From Micropterix aruncella (taxonomy: Eukaryota > Arthropoda > Insecta > Lepidoptera > Micropterigidae), in the NCBI GenBank assembly GCA_944548615.1, contig OX155952.1:25617224-25681223 (forward strand): a stretch of 64,000 bases of DNA, in the 5' to 3' direction. How positions within the stretch are numbered: position 1 is the first letter of the stretch; each line of letters begins with the position of its first letter. Made by a program: the position numbers and the translations under genes. The notes beneath the pieces are model-generated. The model saw nothing but the letters and a program-made list of their open reading frames with translations, was not told the DNA's origin and did no database searches. Positions 13,021 to 28,212 of the stretch are shown one piece after another.

Positions 13021-14030
13021 TTCGCACATTCTGCGACTGAATACTGCGTTTTACGGGGTTTTTGTTAGCGTTTATTGTACAAATTATTCTTCCTTTATAA
13101 TTTGAAGATATTTATTTATTCTTTTAAATTATTAGGAAATTATTGCTTTGCTCGTCTAACATCCGTTTTGGCCGTTATTCATACGGTTTTCCACGCCTAT
13201 TTAGCCGATTTCGTTGCGGACATCTTTACGTCGATTTCAACGTCGATTCTCTTTTCGGACTTTATTCGTCCCTCGCTTCGAACATAAAATATGTTCTCCT
13301 AGAGTCTCCATCTTCATCTACATTTGAGCCTCGTCATGACCATGGAGCAGCTAGAGGTCATCTCCTCCTCCGAGTCGCCGAGCGCGGAATCAATAAGGTT
13401 GGTTGTACCTATAGTCATTATGCCGAACTTGCCAGCTCGCCTTCAGCGATGAGTGGCTTTTTATATATGCTAGTGTTAGACCTGGGTTATTCTATACCCC
13501 ATAGTGATTAAAAGAATACTGAGTTCCCCCATAAGGCCTACGCCTGTACTCTCCCTATCAACCCCATCCTATATCCACGAGCCTTTTGAACCATTAAACT
13601 CCCACGGTCTCATACTTCGGGCAGTCTCTGACAACTTATTCAAAATTCCGTGTCATAACACTGATTTCTATTCCTACTCGTTGTGTCCATGGTGCAAAAC
13701 TTTGGAACGATCTCTCCGGAAATATACGAAACTCGCCTTCTTCACCATCATTTAAGACTCACCTCAAAAATTATTGATTTTCTGAGAAGTAATCAGTTCT
13801 TCCCTTTCTCTCTTCTACCTCTCCCAATTTCCTCTCCTCGGGCATTCTTCGTGTTAAATATACATAGTAGTGTTTATTTTATGCGGACGAAATTAGTAAT
13901 CTTTATTTCCACAACGCGCGCATGCACCACTGTGATTAGGTTTGTTGTAAGATATTGCCATGTGGCAATAATCTCACCTGTTTGTATTCTAATTTTTAAA
14001 AGCAAATAATAAGTTTATTCCTTTTTTTTA
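13021..14030 (+). pseudogene. LINE 3'-end remnant
   Basis: In one frame around 13670-13770 the plus strand reads VHGAKLWNDLSGNIRNSPSS then SFKTHLKNY, the typical C-terminus of a non-LTR retrotransposon polyprotein (WN-LP--IR--PS-SFK--LK). Upstream sequence is open in pieces but frameshifted. The following noncoding part (13920-13990) contains GTTGTAAGATATTGCC and GGCAATAAT, which resembles the tail of the SINE family seen elsewhere in the window. Confidence 0.5.
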
Positions 14031-14448
14031 TTATTATTAGAGTCTGTCGTCTCGCTTCTTCGTCTGGACTCTCGGTCGTGGCGAGGCGGCGGTAGTCACC
14101 AAGTTTACCTTTATGTTACCTATATCTGACGAGCATGGTTCCGCGCCAAATTAAAGGCGTTCGCGCGGAGCACGACGTAATTTAACGTGCATCGCGCGAT
14201 CGTTCGATACACCACTAAGCCTGGGCTTAAGCACGTAGATGCTAAAATCCAATCTTTAGGCATTAGGCAGCATTAGGCCGCGATCATCGACGTCAGTACC
14301 CGCGAGAATAGTGCGTTATTCGTAACTTCGCGCGCCGAGGGTATCATCCGCGCATTAATATCAATTCACCGTCCTACCGCTCGTCCATTCCCACTCGAAT
14401 CTAAAACCAGGTTAGAACGAAGGTGTACGTTAGCATTATATACCGTTG

Positions 14449-14597
<149 letters not shown>

Positions 14598-15189
14598 TAT
14601 ACTATTATAAACGCGAAAGTTTGTATGTATGTATGGATGTTTGTTACTCTTTCACGCAAAAACTACTGAATGGATTTTGATGAAACTTTACAATAATATA
14701 GCTTACACATCAGAATAACACATAGGCTATAATTTATAAAGATATATTGTGAATTATCTAAAATATAACGATAACTGTCAAGTCAGTAGGAAAAAACTAA
14801 GAAATTGATATTCGAAATTTAAATTCTAAGCGTCAACATATATTTTGAAAATTTTCTCAACAATCCTACTTCCTACTAATATTATAAACGCGAAAGTTTG
14901 TAACTATTGCGCGACGTTACTATGGCGACGATTGCGTGACGTTACTATGGCGACGTCATTGACAGCTGTGTTCATAATGTGTCCGTAATTAATGTTATCA
15001 TCGTAATCGTAAATTAATTATTACTTACAATAAAACAACGAAAGCGTAATTTGTTTGTGGTTAGTAGGTAATTATAGAAATTACTTCGTTTTTATCTCCA
15101 TTGCATAGGTAAAAAGCGTGATTTTGTTTCACAATTAGCAGATTAGAATTATTTTTTGACTATTAATTAGTATGTTGCTGTAATTTTCA

Positions 15190-16671
15190 TTGAATAAGCA
15201 GGTATTGTATTTTTTAGGAATAGAAAAAGTCGCCAGCGTACATAGAAAGATCAGAGATTCCCGAGTGCGACAAGGCCTTCTTTCAGACTTTTATGCTTAT
15301 CATATGATGGTACGACGCAACAATTTTAATTTATTGCTTCGGTGTCGACTTCTCCTACATCAATTTTTGGTGGACATGTAAGTCAAAGTGGAGAGTGAGC
15401 GCTTAAGGTTTATTGCCTTGAACCAAACGAAACTGCGAGCAGAAAATTATATTCATTTACAAGACGCGATAAGGAATGATGCGGATTTAGATCCAAATAA
15501 CTTGGGTCAAATGGTAATTCTCCCGTCATCATTTGTAAATAGCCCGAGATATCTTCACGAATACACCCAGGATGCGTTCACATACGTGCGTAACTACGGG
15601 AGGCCTGATATGTTCATTACAATGACATGTAATCCCGCCTGTCCAGAAATCACTAAAGAGCTCATTCCAGGTCAAAATTCAACGGACAGACATGACTTAA
15701 CAGCCAGAGTATTTAAAATAAAAGTTCAAAAATTAGTTGCTCTACTTGCAAAAGGTAAAATATTTGGTGATATGAAGTGCTTCATGTACTCGATCGAGTG
15801 GCAGAAAAGAGGCTTGCCTCACGTGCACTTACTGCTGTGGTTGATGGATAAATTACGCCCTAACCAAATTGATGAAGTCATAAATGCAGAGATACCCAAC
15901 GCCGAAACTGATCGAAAGCTCTATGATACTGTGACCATAAATATGATTCACGGTCCCTGTGGTGCACTAAATCCGTCATCACCATGCATGAAGGAAGGCA
16001 AATGTACCAAAAAGTATCCAAGGGCGCTTTTAAAAGATACTCAAACCAACGACAAGGGCTATCCTATGTACAGGCGTAGAGCACCAGAAGATGGCGGCCG
16101 TACGATAACTCAAAAAATCAGAGGTGGAACACAGGAAGTATTGGTTGACAATAGCTGGATAGTACCATATTCTACTCTTCTCATCATGATTTTTAATTGC
16201 CATATAAATGTAGAGTTCTGCAATACGGTACAGGCTATAAAATATATTTGTAAATATATTAACAAAGGTAGTGATCAGGCTATTTTTAACATACGACAGC
16301 AAGGGAATGTTCACATTGACCCGAGAGATGAGGTGCAAACATTTCGAACCGGTCGATATGTTAGTAGTAACGAAGCAGCGTGGCGGATTTTGGGTCTGCC
16401 TCTGCATGAGAGACATCCAACAGTCACTCATCTTGCGGTACATCTGTTCAATAGCCAGCGGATTTATTTCACTGAAAACAATTTTAGAGAGAGAATGGCC
16501 GCACCACCTAAGACGACACTAACTGCATTCTTCCTGCTTTGCCAAAATGACGCATTTGCAAAAACATTACTTTATGTTGACGTACCCCGCTACTATACTT
16601 GGAACGTGTCGTTGAAAGAATGGAAACGTCGTTTACAAGGAACATCTGGCCCTAAGTTTAAATTTCTATGA
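15190..16671 (+). pseudogene. Helitron Rep (HUH endonuclease) domain, one premature stop, no helicase
   Basis: In one frame, 15190-15381 ends HQFLVDM, then a TAA (15379-15381), then VKVESERLRFIALNQTKLRA from 15388 on. Helitron proteins usually have Tyr at the stop position, so this is a single-base nonsense change. The 427-residue open part carries the HUH motif GLPHVHLLLWL (His145 and His147 counted from the Met at 15388) and the two-tyrosine motif YICKYINKG (Tyr286, Tyr290) used for rolling-circle nicking. It stops after WKRRLQGTSG, where an intact protein would run on to the SF1 helicase. Rep nicks and joins single-stranded DNA during transposition; this copy lacks the helicase and is probably inactive. 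Confidence 0.88.
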
Positions 16672-17770
16672 GATGATTTAATTTAATTTTAGATAATTTA
16701 ATTTTATATTGGATAACCTGCTATTTTATGTGACGCAAATTTTCTACTGATTGATGTTAATTGTTGTGATGCTCAAGGTGATTAAGGTATGAGATGAAAT
16801 TAAAATAAAAGAAAAATAAAATCTGAAGATTCACGAATCAAAATATTTCACGCGTTTCTAAATCGCAAAATCTGCATGTTTATGCTGACCTAAATAAATC
16901 GTTAAACATAGTTTATAGGAGTATATTGCAGTAGCTACCTATAACTTTTGCATTATCATCAATCATCATATACATCCGTACCTATGTATCCTTACAAACT
17001 ATAGGGTATAATACCTATTAGTGAGATCATCATAAAAAATACTTTGTTCCAATTTACATACATTTCACAATATAGTTATTCGAAGATACATATATATAGT
17101 TGTTCGAAAAATATAGTTGTTCGAACACATATATATAACTAGAGAACGGATGGACCGATTTTCATGATTTTTAATTTGTTGGATTTGTCTCCGCCCCAAA
17201 TAGCAAAATAATATAAAAACATTGAAAAATTAACGAAAATATAAAATACTTTAAAGCATCTTTATCACAATTTTTCATCACCACGCGGGTGAAACCGCGT
17301 TTGTTATAACTCGAGAACGGATAGACCGATTTTCATGGTTTTTGTTTTTTGTATTTGTCTCCGTCCCGAATAGCATAATAACTACTAAAACATTGGAAAA
17401 TTAACGAAAAAATAAAATAAAAGAAAAACATTTACATTACATATTATTTCCAAAAAAAAAAAATTACGAAAAAATAAAATAAAAGAAAAAACATTTTCTC
17501 AAACATTTTATTTTTTGGGGAAAAAAAAAACCAATACATATTTGTTTTATATATATATATCTATATATATAAAACAAAGTCGGGTTTGTTCGAACACTTA
17601 TAACTCGAGAACGGTTGGACCGATTTTTATGGTTTTAGATTTGTTGTATTTGTCTCCGTCCCGAATAGCAGAATAACTTAAAAAGAAAAATTGGAAAATT
17701 GGTGAAAAATTAAAATAAAAGAAAAACATTTTCTCATACAAAATGTAAATCCGTGTTTTCCCATGGTAAG

Positions 17771-17872
17771 TTATACGTGGCATGTTTACGTGTCGGCAAA
17801 TCATCCGCTTTATCTGTTCTTGCGCCTGATAAAAAAACAAAAAATGTCGTATATCACAAGGTTCTTCAATGA
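17771..17872 (+). pseudogene. Helitron helicase, C-terminal 33 codons
   Basis: The frame reads LYVACLRVGKSSALSVLAPD then KKTKNVVYHKVLQ and a TGA. This is the normal end of a Helitron helicase (LYVA-SRVG---LF-LAP...NVVY). Together with the Rep remnant upstream it shows that about 1 kb of noncoding modules has replaced the middle of the protein. Confidence 0.8.
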
Positions 17873-18124
17873 AGAGAATTAAACCGAGTGCATTCCATGC
17901 TGCACAATAGTTTAATTCAATTATGTCTTGCTGACACGCGATTGGTATATTTAATTTTTGTACTTTTGTATTTCTTTATGTGTTATTATCTTAATAAAGT
18001 AGTGAACTTAATATTTATTTTGTATTAATTGGATTACTTTAATAAAATTATAAATTGAGTTCAGCTAATCTGAAACACGACATTAATTGACTGTTAGGCG
18101 GTACGAAGTTCGCCGGGTCAGCTA

Positions 18125-21111
<2,987 letters not shown>

Positions 21112-21394
21112 TCTTATATATAAAAATGAATCGCCGTGCGTTAGTCTCGCAGGATCTCGGAAATGACTAGACCGATTTGAATTATTTTTCTTTTATGTTG
21201 TTTGGCTTGATTCAGGGGTGGTTTACAAAAAAGAATATTTAGGAAAAACTCAAAGAAACAACTAAAAATCGAAAAAATCGAAATTGGTCATTTTGGGAAC
21301 ATTGGCCACTTTCCAGATGGCTATCGCGGCGATCCAATTGTTTGACAGCTACGCTATCCATAACTGTTAGTCATTCCGTACAATTTGTAAAATT

Positions 21395-22215
21395 TCAAAA
21401 AGTCGAAAAGTCAAAAATGCGAAAGTCGAAAAAGCCGAAAAAAGTCAAAAAAATCGAACAAGGAGGAAAAGTCCAAAACAGTTAAAAAAAATATAAGTCG
21501 AAAAAGTAAAAAAAAGACGAAAAAGTCGATAAAGTCGAAATAGTCCCAAAAGTCGCTAAATTCAAAAAAGTAAAAAAAAATAAAAAAGTCGAAAAAGTAA
21601 AAAAAGTCGAAATGTCGGAAAAGTCGAAAAGTCGAAAAAGTCGAAAAGGTCGTAAAGTCGAAGACAAACAAGGTGAAAAATTAGAAAAAGTTAAGTCAAA
21701 AAAGTAAAAAAAAAGTCGAAAATGTCCCAAAAGTCGCAAAAGTCTAAAGTCTAAAAAGTAGAAAAAGTCGAAAAGGTCGTAAAAGTAAAAAAAGTCGAAG
21801 AAGCAAAAAAAGTCGAAAATGTCGGAAAAGTCACAAAAGTCGGAAAAGTCGGAAAAGTCGAAAAGGCCGAAAATGGCGGAAAAGTAGAAAAAGCCGAAAA
21901 AGTCAAAAAAGCCAAAAAAGTCGAAAATATCACAAAAGTCGCAAAAGTCTAAAGTCTAAAAAGTAGAAAAAGTCGAAAAGGTCGTAAAAGTAAAAAAAGT
22001 CGAAGAAGCAAAAAGAAGTCGTCGAAGTCGGAAAAGTCGGAAAAGTCGAAAAAGTCGAAAAGGCCGAAAATGGCGGAAAAGTAGAAAAAGCCGAAAAAGT
22101 CAAAAAAGCCAAAAAAGTCGAAAATGTCAAAAAAATCAAAAAAGTCGAAAAAGTCAAAAAGTCAAGAAAGTAGAAAATGTCGGAAAAGTCGAGAAGTCGA
22201 AGTCGAAGTCAAAGT
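21395..22215. repeat. AAAAGTCG-type minisatellite, about 820 bp
   Basis: Units of 6-10 bases on the theme (A)nGTCG are repeated with variation. A higher-order copy of about 200 bp is visible: the block beginning AAGTCGCAAAAGTCT at 21731 recurs at 21936. The array yields long artificial open frames of Phe/Ser/Thr on the minus strand and Lys/Ser on the plus strand; these are not genes. Confidence 0.85.
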
Positions 22216-22245
22216 CAATTTCGATTTTCGAGTTTTAAAGGGTGT

Positions 22246-22322
22246 CGCTAGGTTGGGGGTGGGGGGTGGGGGGGGGGTTGTTGTTGAGGGGGTGGGGGGG
22301 GGGGTTGTTGTTGGGGGGGTTA
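22246..22322 (+). repeat. G-tract with quadruplex potential
   Basis: Runs of 5-11 G separated by T, GTT or TTGTTGTTG, with the spacer GGTTGTTGTTG present twice. It meets the usual pattern for G-quadruplex formation on the plus strand. Run lengths are prone to sequencing error. Confidence 0.75.
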
Positions 22323-22589
22323 ATGATAATAATATTCAGATGAATTACGTTCCTGGCTACTTGACAGTCTTGGGGTTACACAACCGTTTTTTTAATGACA
22401 ACCACGAATTTGGACTTAGTTTGGGGATTTCAATACTGTAAAGACCTCATGGAAATTTCGATCGATTTGAGTGAGCGTGAAAACAAATCCGTGTCGTTTT
22501 ACAGTGTCCATTACAATGTCAAGAAGAAGAGATAACATAGGTCGACGAAGTCAGTCAAATGTGCGGCAAGCTACTTCAAGTGCAAACCG

Positions 22590-23090
22590 CACTGATGTGA
22601 GATGATTCCATCATCTCGGCCGAAATACAAGATGAAGCTGTTAATCCGAAATTGCGTGCAGTTGTGCCTAAGAATATGATATATGAACTTAGCGAAGTTT
22701 GTAACAACATCTCGCCCTGTATGCTCGATAGTAACTGTTCCAGGCGTTACCCGAGAGACCTGATTGCTAACACCATCACAGGCAATGACGGATACCTATT
22801 GTATCGTCGCCGATCAGTTGCGGACAATGGGCGATCTGCAGTTGTGAAGGTCAAAGGGCAAGATGTAAATGTGGTCAATCTGTAGATTGTGCCTTATTGT
22901 CCAAGGCTTTTAAAGCACAAATCAATGTCGAATACTGCAACTTCATCAACTCGATAAATTACATATGCAAATACGTAAAATAAAGTGATATGGCTGTTTT
23001 CGCTGTGAGGAATTCAAACGAGGTGTATCTCAGTATCAGACGTGTCGCTATGTCAGCAGCAACGAGGCGATTTGGCGCATAAAACAGAAT
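22590..23090 (+). pseudogene. Helitron Rep fragment, frameshifted
   Basis: The plus strand reads IISAEIQDEAVNPKLRAVVP, then CMLDSNCSRRYPRDL and GNDGYLLYRRRS, in the order found in Helitron Rep proteins (compare CMKEGKCTKKYPRALL and YPMYRRRA in the 15.4-kb copy). After a stop at 22883 and frameshifts, YICKYVK and CRYVSSNEAIWRI follow, the two-tyrosine region and the segment after it. It is dead and more diverged than the 15.4-kb copy. Confidence 0.8.
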
Positions 23091-26000
23091 GACGATAGAA
23101 TATTCGAAATCGGACAACGCGTTCTTGAGATGACGGTGACCCAGACAGACACGGACAGACAGTTTCTTTCCTCGATTTTCTGGTTGCAAATGGTTTGTTA
23201 CAAGGATAACTTTGATCTTGAATTTGAAATTTGGTATCTTGTAATACGTGGCAAAATCTTTCCTTTAGTGTCTTGTAATACGTTGAAAAATCTAAATTTT
23301 TAAGGTGTTAGTAAATATGATGTATGAAGTAAATGTAGGTGTGTATGCGTTTTTTTATGAATCTTGAATACATTCGCGTCGGATTATCAAAATATATATG
23401 CGTAGGACGAACACAAAAGATTATAAGAATTTCAGCTTATAAGAAATTTATATTTAGTAAGAATATTGAAAAAAGTGAAGCCCTATGATTTTCGAGGAGG
23501 CCTTTATTGTTATTACTCAAATCAGAACTTTCTAATTATACCCTATTAGCGTAATCTTTTATTAACATGTCAGTGAAAAGTATCCCGCATGTGAACTTTG
23601 CGGATTCGCCTAAGGGAATCCCCTCTCGTACATAATCAAAGTTTTAACGAAGCTCCCTGTTATCCTCGCTCGTACGAATATACAGTATTCGCTACCTCCC
23701 AATAAATCTGTCAAGGGGCACTCTAAACGTGAAATTAAACAATACTATTTTTTTTTACACACACTTCTTTACACACTAACACATATTATGCTACACGCAC
23801 TCATTCATATAAACAATTCATAGTAGGGTTTGGTTGTAAGAAATTGTCGTATGACAATAAACTAGCCCATTGTGAAATGTCACAATAAAGAGTAAAAATA
23901 AAGAAAGAAAGAAAAAAGGTATGCGGGCTTACCCTCGAATCACACTGACCACACACTACACAGCCACACTCCTCATCCAGTCTTCGACCTTTTCGTGTAC
24001 GAACTCTTCGTGTATGAGCTGCGGTACCGAAGCATGATTGACAAGGCCCAGCGGTCATAAAAAATGAAGCGACCCGCGCTGCGTTTGAAGGAATTTGTTT
24101 ACATGGATATGAGAAATTTTAGGGTCTACAACATCAAATTGCTCAACATCTGGGCTATTCCGTCCAGATTCCAGGTGCCCCTTTTGCAGATGCCGGCTAC
24201 GCAGATATCTCGCTCAGTAAACAAGAGGCGCAAAAATACCGAAATACATTTATTATTTAGGTATAAAGAATTGCTATAAAACATCGATTTTGGCTACAAA
24301 ATTAACAGGAACTGAATAGCAAAACCTTAACCGCATGCTTATTTGATTCTGCCGTTCTTTATTGCATCCACTGTCTAATTATGAATTTTCAGCTTTTCCA
24401 AAACACTTTATGGGTAGGTACCTACTAATTAAAATTATACCTTTCCTACTATGCCAGCGCCAGGTGTCCCGGAATCTGGCCTGCTGACTTTACCCTGGCA
24501 TTATATGGCCAAAATACTGTCTGATCTGAAAGTATCAGCTTTTCCAAAACTCTTGGACTTTTACTCGCTGGCTCTTGGCATATATGTATGTTTTCCTGCT
24601 TTTCGTTGTATCGGCGGAAAGAATAACATTTGTCGAGGGTCGCCACGCCGCCGTTAGGCTCTGATCAATCCATCTTATTGAGTTCCTTTCCCGGAAACTT
24701 TTCGCAAATGTGCTAACGACAGCTTGATAAAGGTTAACCCAATTCCGGGAGTCTTACTTAAGAGGGTGTGCTGAGAATTTTGTTCAGCGAATAAAACTTT
24801 CACTCTGGTTTGCAGCTAAGCGCGTTTCTTCCCTTTTCTCATTATGCGCGATGTCACGTTGTGCATTATATATTATGTAGGTATTATTTTATTGTATCTG
24901 ATGTATGGAAACATAAATAGTTTTTACGTCTTTTTACCTTTCCGGTCGACCAACCGACGAGGAAGGAAAGTCTTTTGAACGGGCAATGTTATTTCGAGAT
25001 GAAGACGAAAATATATATCTAAAGACCCCTGAGGCAATTTAAACCATTTCCAGATGGAAGTATGTCTGAGTATATGTCTGTGTGTCTGTTTGTGTGTCTG
25101 TGTATGTGTATTCCTCCACGATAGCGCCCAAATGCTTGATCCAATCGAGCTGAAATTTTGGTATTCAGGCATTATTTGGTAATGACCAGAGTTGACATGG
25201 TTGTTGTAAATCAGACCACCAGCGCTCTAGTCATATTTCAACCTCGAAATATTGGATTTAGACTGCGTTGTTGGGCCGAAACAACATTGAGTTTTATAGA
25301 ATCATCTGAGTCAGTATATTTGCGTAAACGAATGAATCAAACGTGTTTGAAGCGTTGGATTCTCAGTATCCGCGCTCGTCGCCGACTATCCCTTTCAATC
25401 AGGTCAATCTCCTTCCCGAAGGGAAGTCACGCTCGAAATCCTTCCATTAGTCCTAGGCTACTTGCCGGGAGAATTTTGTGGTGACACAGCCGATTTTTAA
25501 ATTCAGTATATAAAACCATTAAATAGATCGACGATATTATGTGACTGCTTTAGTCTACTGCTGAATAAATGCACTTAATCATCCCTAGAAATACACTCAA
25601 AGTGTAGAGGTATATGTAGGGCTCAACTTGTTTATTTTTTCATAATAAAGAAGGGATCTGGTTAAAATTCAAATTAATTACTTTCTGTAAACAATTCGTG
25701 ACAAATTCAAGTTTGAAAGCTTCGTTCCCAGCAAAAAATGTGCCGTCGAAGAGTTTGAATAAAATTGTACAAATAGGCAAAGGGCAATTTCGGAAATGGA
25801 AGGCGCGTCACTCAAGTTAGAGTAAACATTTTATTTTAAAGGACAAGTCATCCTCGTGGCCATTTTTCGTACGGTTCGATAAAACGATGTCCCTAATCGG
25901 CGGATGTGCGTTTAAAAATGATGACTTTCCGAATTTCGAGAACGATAAATCACAGCGACAATGATCTAATGGAATTTTCTTTAGGTTATTCGGTTATTTT

Positions 26001-26346
26001 CCTAGCTGAAATTAGGGTGACGAGCAGTCGCTTTCTATATTTCCGCTAAATAAAAAATTCTTCACTTTGAGATTTCCCATTTTTTCCGTGTGCAATAAAG
26101 AATTATTAATTGGGGCAAAATTAATCATCCAATTTTGTTTTTGAATAAGTTTTTCACTAAATAAAAGTATATATTTTGAGTGATATTCCACGCTCTTGCG
26201 GAGTATAGCGCTCCATTGCTTGTCGGTTTGCAGCTGTCTAGTTCACAAATGTCAAATATCATGACGACGCCATTTGCAAAAATTTATGAATTTTGCGCTA
26301 CCTTGTACAATAATTCAGAAAATACATTCCGAATCGTTAAAAGACC
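23091..26346. other. No gene; repeats and unassigned open frames
   Basis: Apart from the SINE fragment at 23755, the block 24930-25175 belongs to a dispersed family (CCGACGAGGAAGGAAAGT near one end, TCTGTGTGTCTG tracts, then ATTCCTCCACGATAGCGCCC) that also appears inverted at 58125-58395 and as a scrap at 39215-39255. At 24449-24657 both strands are open for about 65 codons without a recognisable motif. Nothing else stands out. Confidence 0.45.
23755..23905 (+). repeat. tRNA-derived SINE, 3' fragment
   Basis: Only the last part of the family is present: TAGTAGGGTTTGGTTGTAAG, the ATGACAATAAAC stem, and CACAATAAAGAG followed by an A-rich end. The head and body are missing. Confidence 0.7.
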
Positions 26347-26937
26347 TCTTATATATATAAAACAAAGTCGGGTTTGTTCGAACACTTATAACTCGAGAAT
26401 GGCTGAACCGATTTTCATGGTTTTGTCTCCGTCCCGTTGCATTTGATTGTATTTGTCTCCGTCCCGAATAGCAGAATAACTAAAAACAAAAATGAGAAAA
26501 TTGACGAAAAATTAAAATAAAGAAAAAACATTTTCCCATACAAAATGTAAATCCGTGTTTTTCTCATGGTCAGTTGTATGTGGCATGTTCAGGTGTCGAC
26601 AAATCATCCGCTTTATTTATTCTTGCGCCTGATAAAAAAAACAAAAAATGTCGTATATCACAAGGCGCTTCAATGAAGAGAATTAAACCGAGTGCATCCC
26701 ATGTTGCACAATATGTAAATAGTTTAATTCAATCATGTCTTGCTGACACGCGATTGATATACTTAATTTTTATACTTTTATATTTCTTTTTGTGTTATTA
26801 TCTTAATAAAGTAGTGAACCTAATATTTATTTTGTATTCATTGTATTACTTTCATAAAATCATAAATTAAGTTCAGCTAATCTGTAACACGACATTCATT
26901 GACTGTTAGGCGGTACGAAGTTCGCCGGGTCAGCTAG
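26347..26937 (+). mobile_element. Short non-autonomous Helitron copy
   Basis: It ends GGCGGTACGAAGTTCGCC, then GGGTCAGCTAG before a T, like the 18125 end. It matches about 17568-18125 nearly throughout, including a helicase tail that reads QLYVACSGVDKSSALFILAP before an extra A shifts the frame. The left end is TCTTATATATATAAAAC; it is preceded by C and not the expected A, so that boundary is less certain. Confidence 0.75.
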
Positions 26938-28212
26938 TAAAATAATATTTGTATAATTACTTTATATCAGGAACTTTTTGGGTATGAGTTCATTGTAGAA
27001 TGTATAGCCAATAAAGAACGTTCAAACTATACATATGCGAATAAGTCTTCTTTCATTTTTTTAAATAATTATACTATTACATCAAAAGAATAATATATTT
27101 TGACGGCATTCAGCCTTGGGGACTTGTGTTCAATTCATTGTTAAAAGGATAGAACGTCTCCATTTAAGAATACTTAAACAAATAGAACCAAAATACCTAA
27201 TTAAAAAATCTACCACAGTAATTGCTCCAAACTTTTCACATCTATATATACCATGCCATTACTCTCTCCGTGTCGTAGAAAATTGTTCTTGACAACAGCG
27301 GCCATGAATTATTGAAAATACCCACTCACCTCACTTACCGAACTCTATACGAGAAGGTTCAAAGTTCTTTATTGTATTATTTATTTATTTATGTCATTCG
27401 TGGTAATTTACAGTATGTAATGAATTAAAGAATTGTGTATAATAAAATCGGGACTTTAGACTAATACCGTTTATTATTTTAAAATATTTACACAAAAAAA
27501 ATAATGATACAAAATAAAAAATATTAAATTAAAACCTTAATGAGATACTACGCCTTTTTAAGTAATCTATTGTGATAGATGGGGATTTACCATTATATAT
27601 TTGCCCACCAGAGCACACAATACATTATGCTAAATATAAGTTACGTAACATATTAAAATTGTCGTATTTTCATATTACACAATAAAAAAATTATAATCAA
27701 AATCAATAATATTCAACACAAAATAAAGATAATTCTTAAAACGAAATATTATACTTAAAAGTCAATTTCAAAACTCAAAACTGTTTGATAATAGTACCAA
27801 TAATAATTGCACTTATAATCCAAATGAATTAATATTATTATAAAAGGGTCCTTAAAAAAATACACTTTTACACAATTTAAAAACACCTAGACAGAATAAA
27901 ATGCATTTTCTATTAAAATTTCTTGTAAACTCTTTGTAGCATCCGATGATTCTGAATTCCTTTTATATGGTATAATAAATGATTGAAATAACATATAAAA
28001 GTCTAAATAAATATAAAGTGATGTTATTGTAATATTTTTCAATCGTTTAAAAATAGGCTCTTTTTTATTGTATCCTCTTTGTTCTTTCGTTTTATGTCAT
28101 CATGAAGAAGTAGATTGATTTTATTTTCAAGGGATATAAACTTTGTTTTTATGGCGAATTAATGGAGGATGATCTTTCGCCGGCGATAACGGGCCTGTAA
28201 ACCTACCATGGG
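26938..28212. other. No gene seen
   Basis: Very AT-rich DNA with no supported coding or RNA feature. Confidence 0.5.

Larger units (their letters stand above)
21112..23090 (+). mobile_element. Second Helitron: 5' end, minisatellite, broken Rep
   Basis: It starts TCTTATATATAAAAATGAAT, followed by TTAGTCTCGCAGGATCTCGG and GACCGATTTGAATT, the conserved leader of lepidopteran Helitrons. A minisatellite (about 21395-22215) and a G-tract (22246-22322) lie between this end and Rep-derived sequence (22590-23090). I could not find a CTAG 3' end, so the right boundary is open and the pieces may have separate origins. Confidence 0.6.

Noticed and set aside
16030..16443. 137-codon minus-strand frame
   Set aside because: It is the antisense of the Helitron Rep sequence, whose motifs are clear on the plus strand.
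21411..22157. Several open frames rich in Phe/Ser/Thr (minus) or Lys/Ser (plus)
   Set aside because: They are translations of the AAAAGTCG-type minisatellite, have no domain, and change frame with each unit-length variant.
24449..24657. Mutually antisense frames of about 65 codons
   Set aside because: No motif on either strand and no splice support; likely part of an unclassified repeat.
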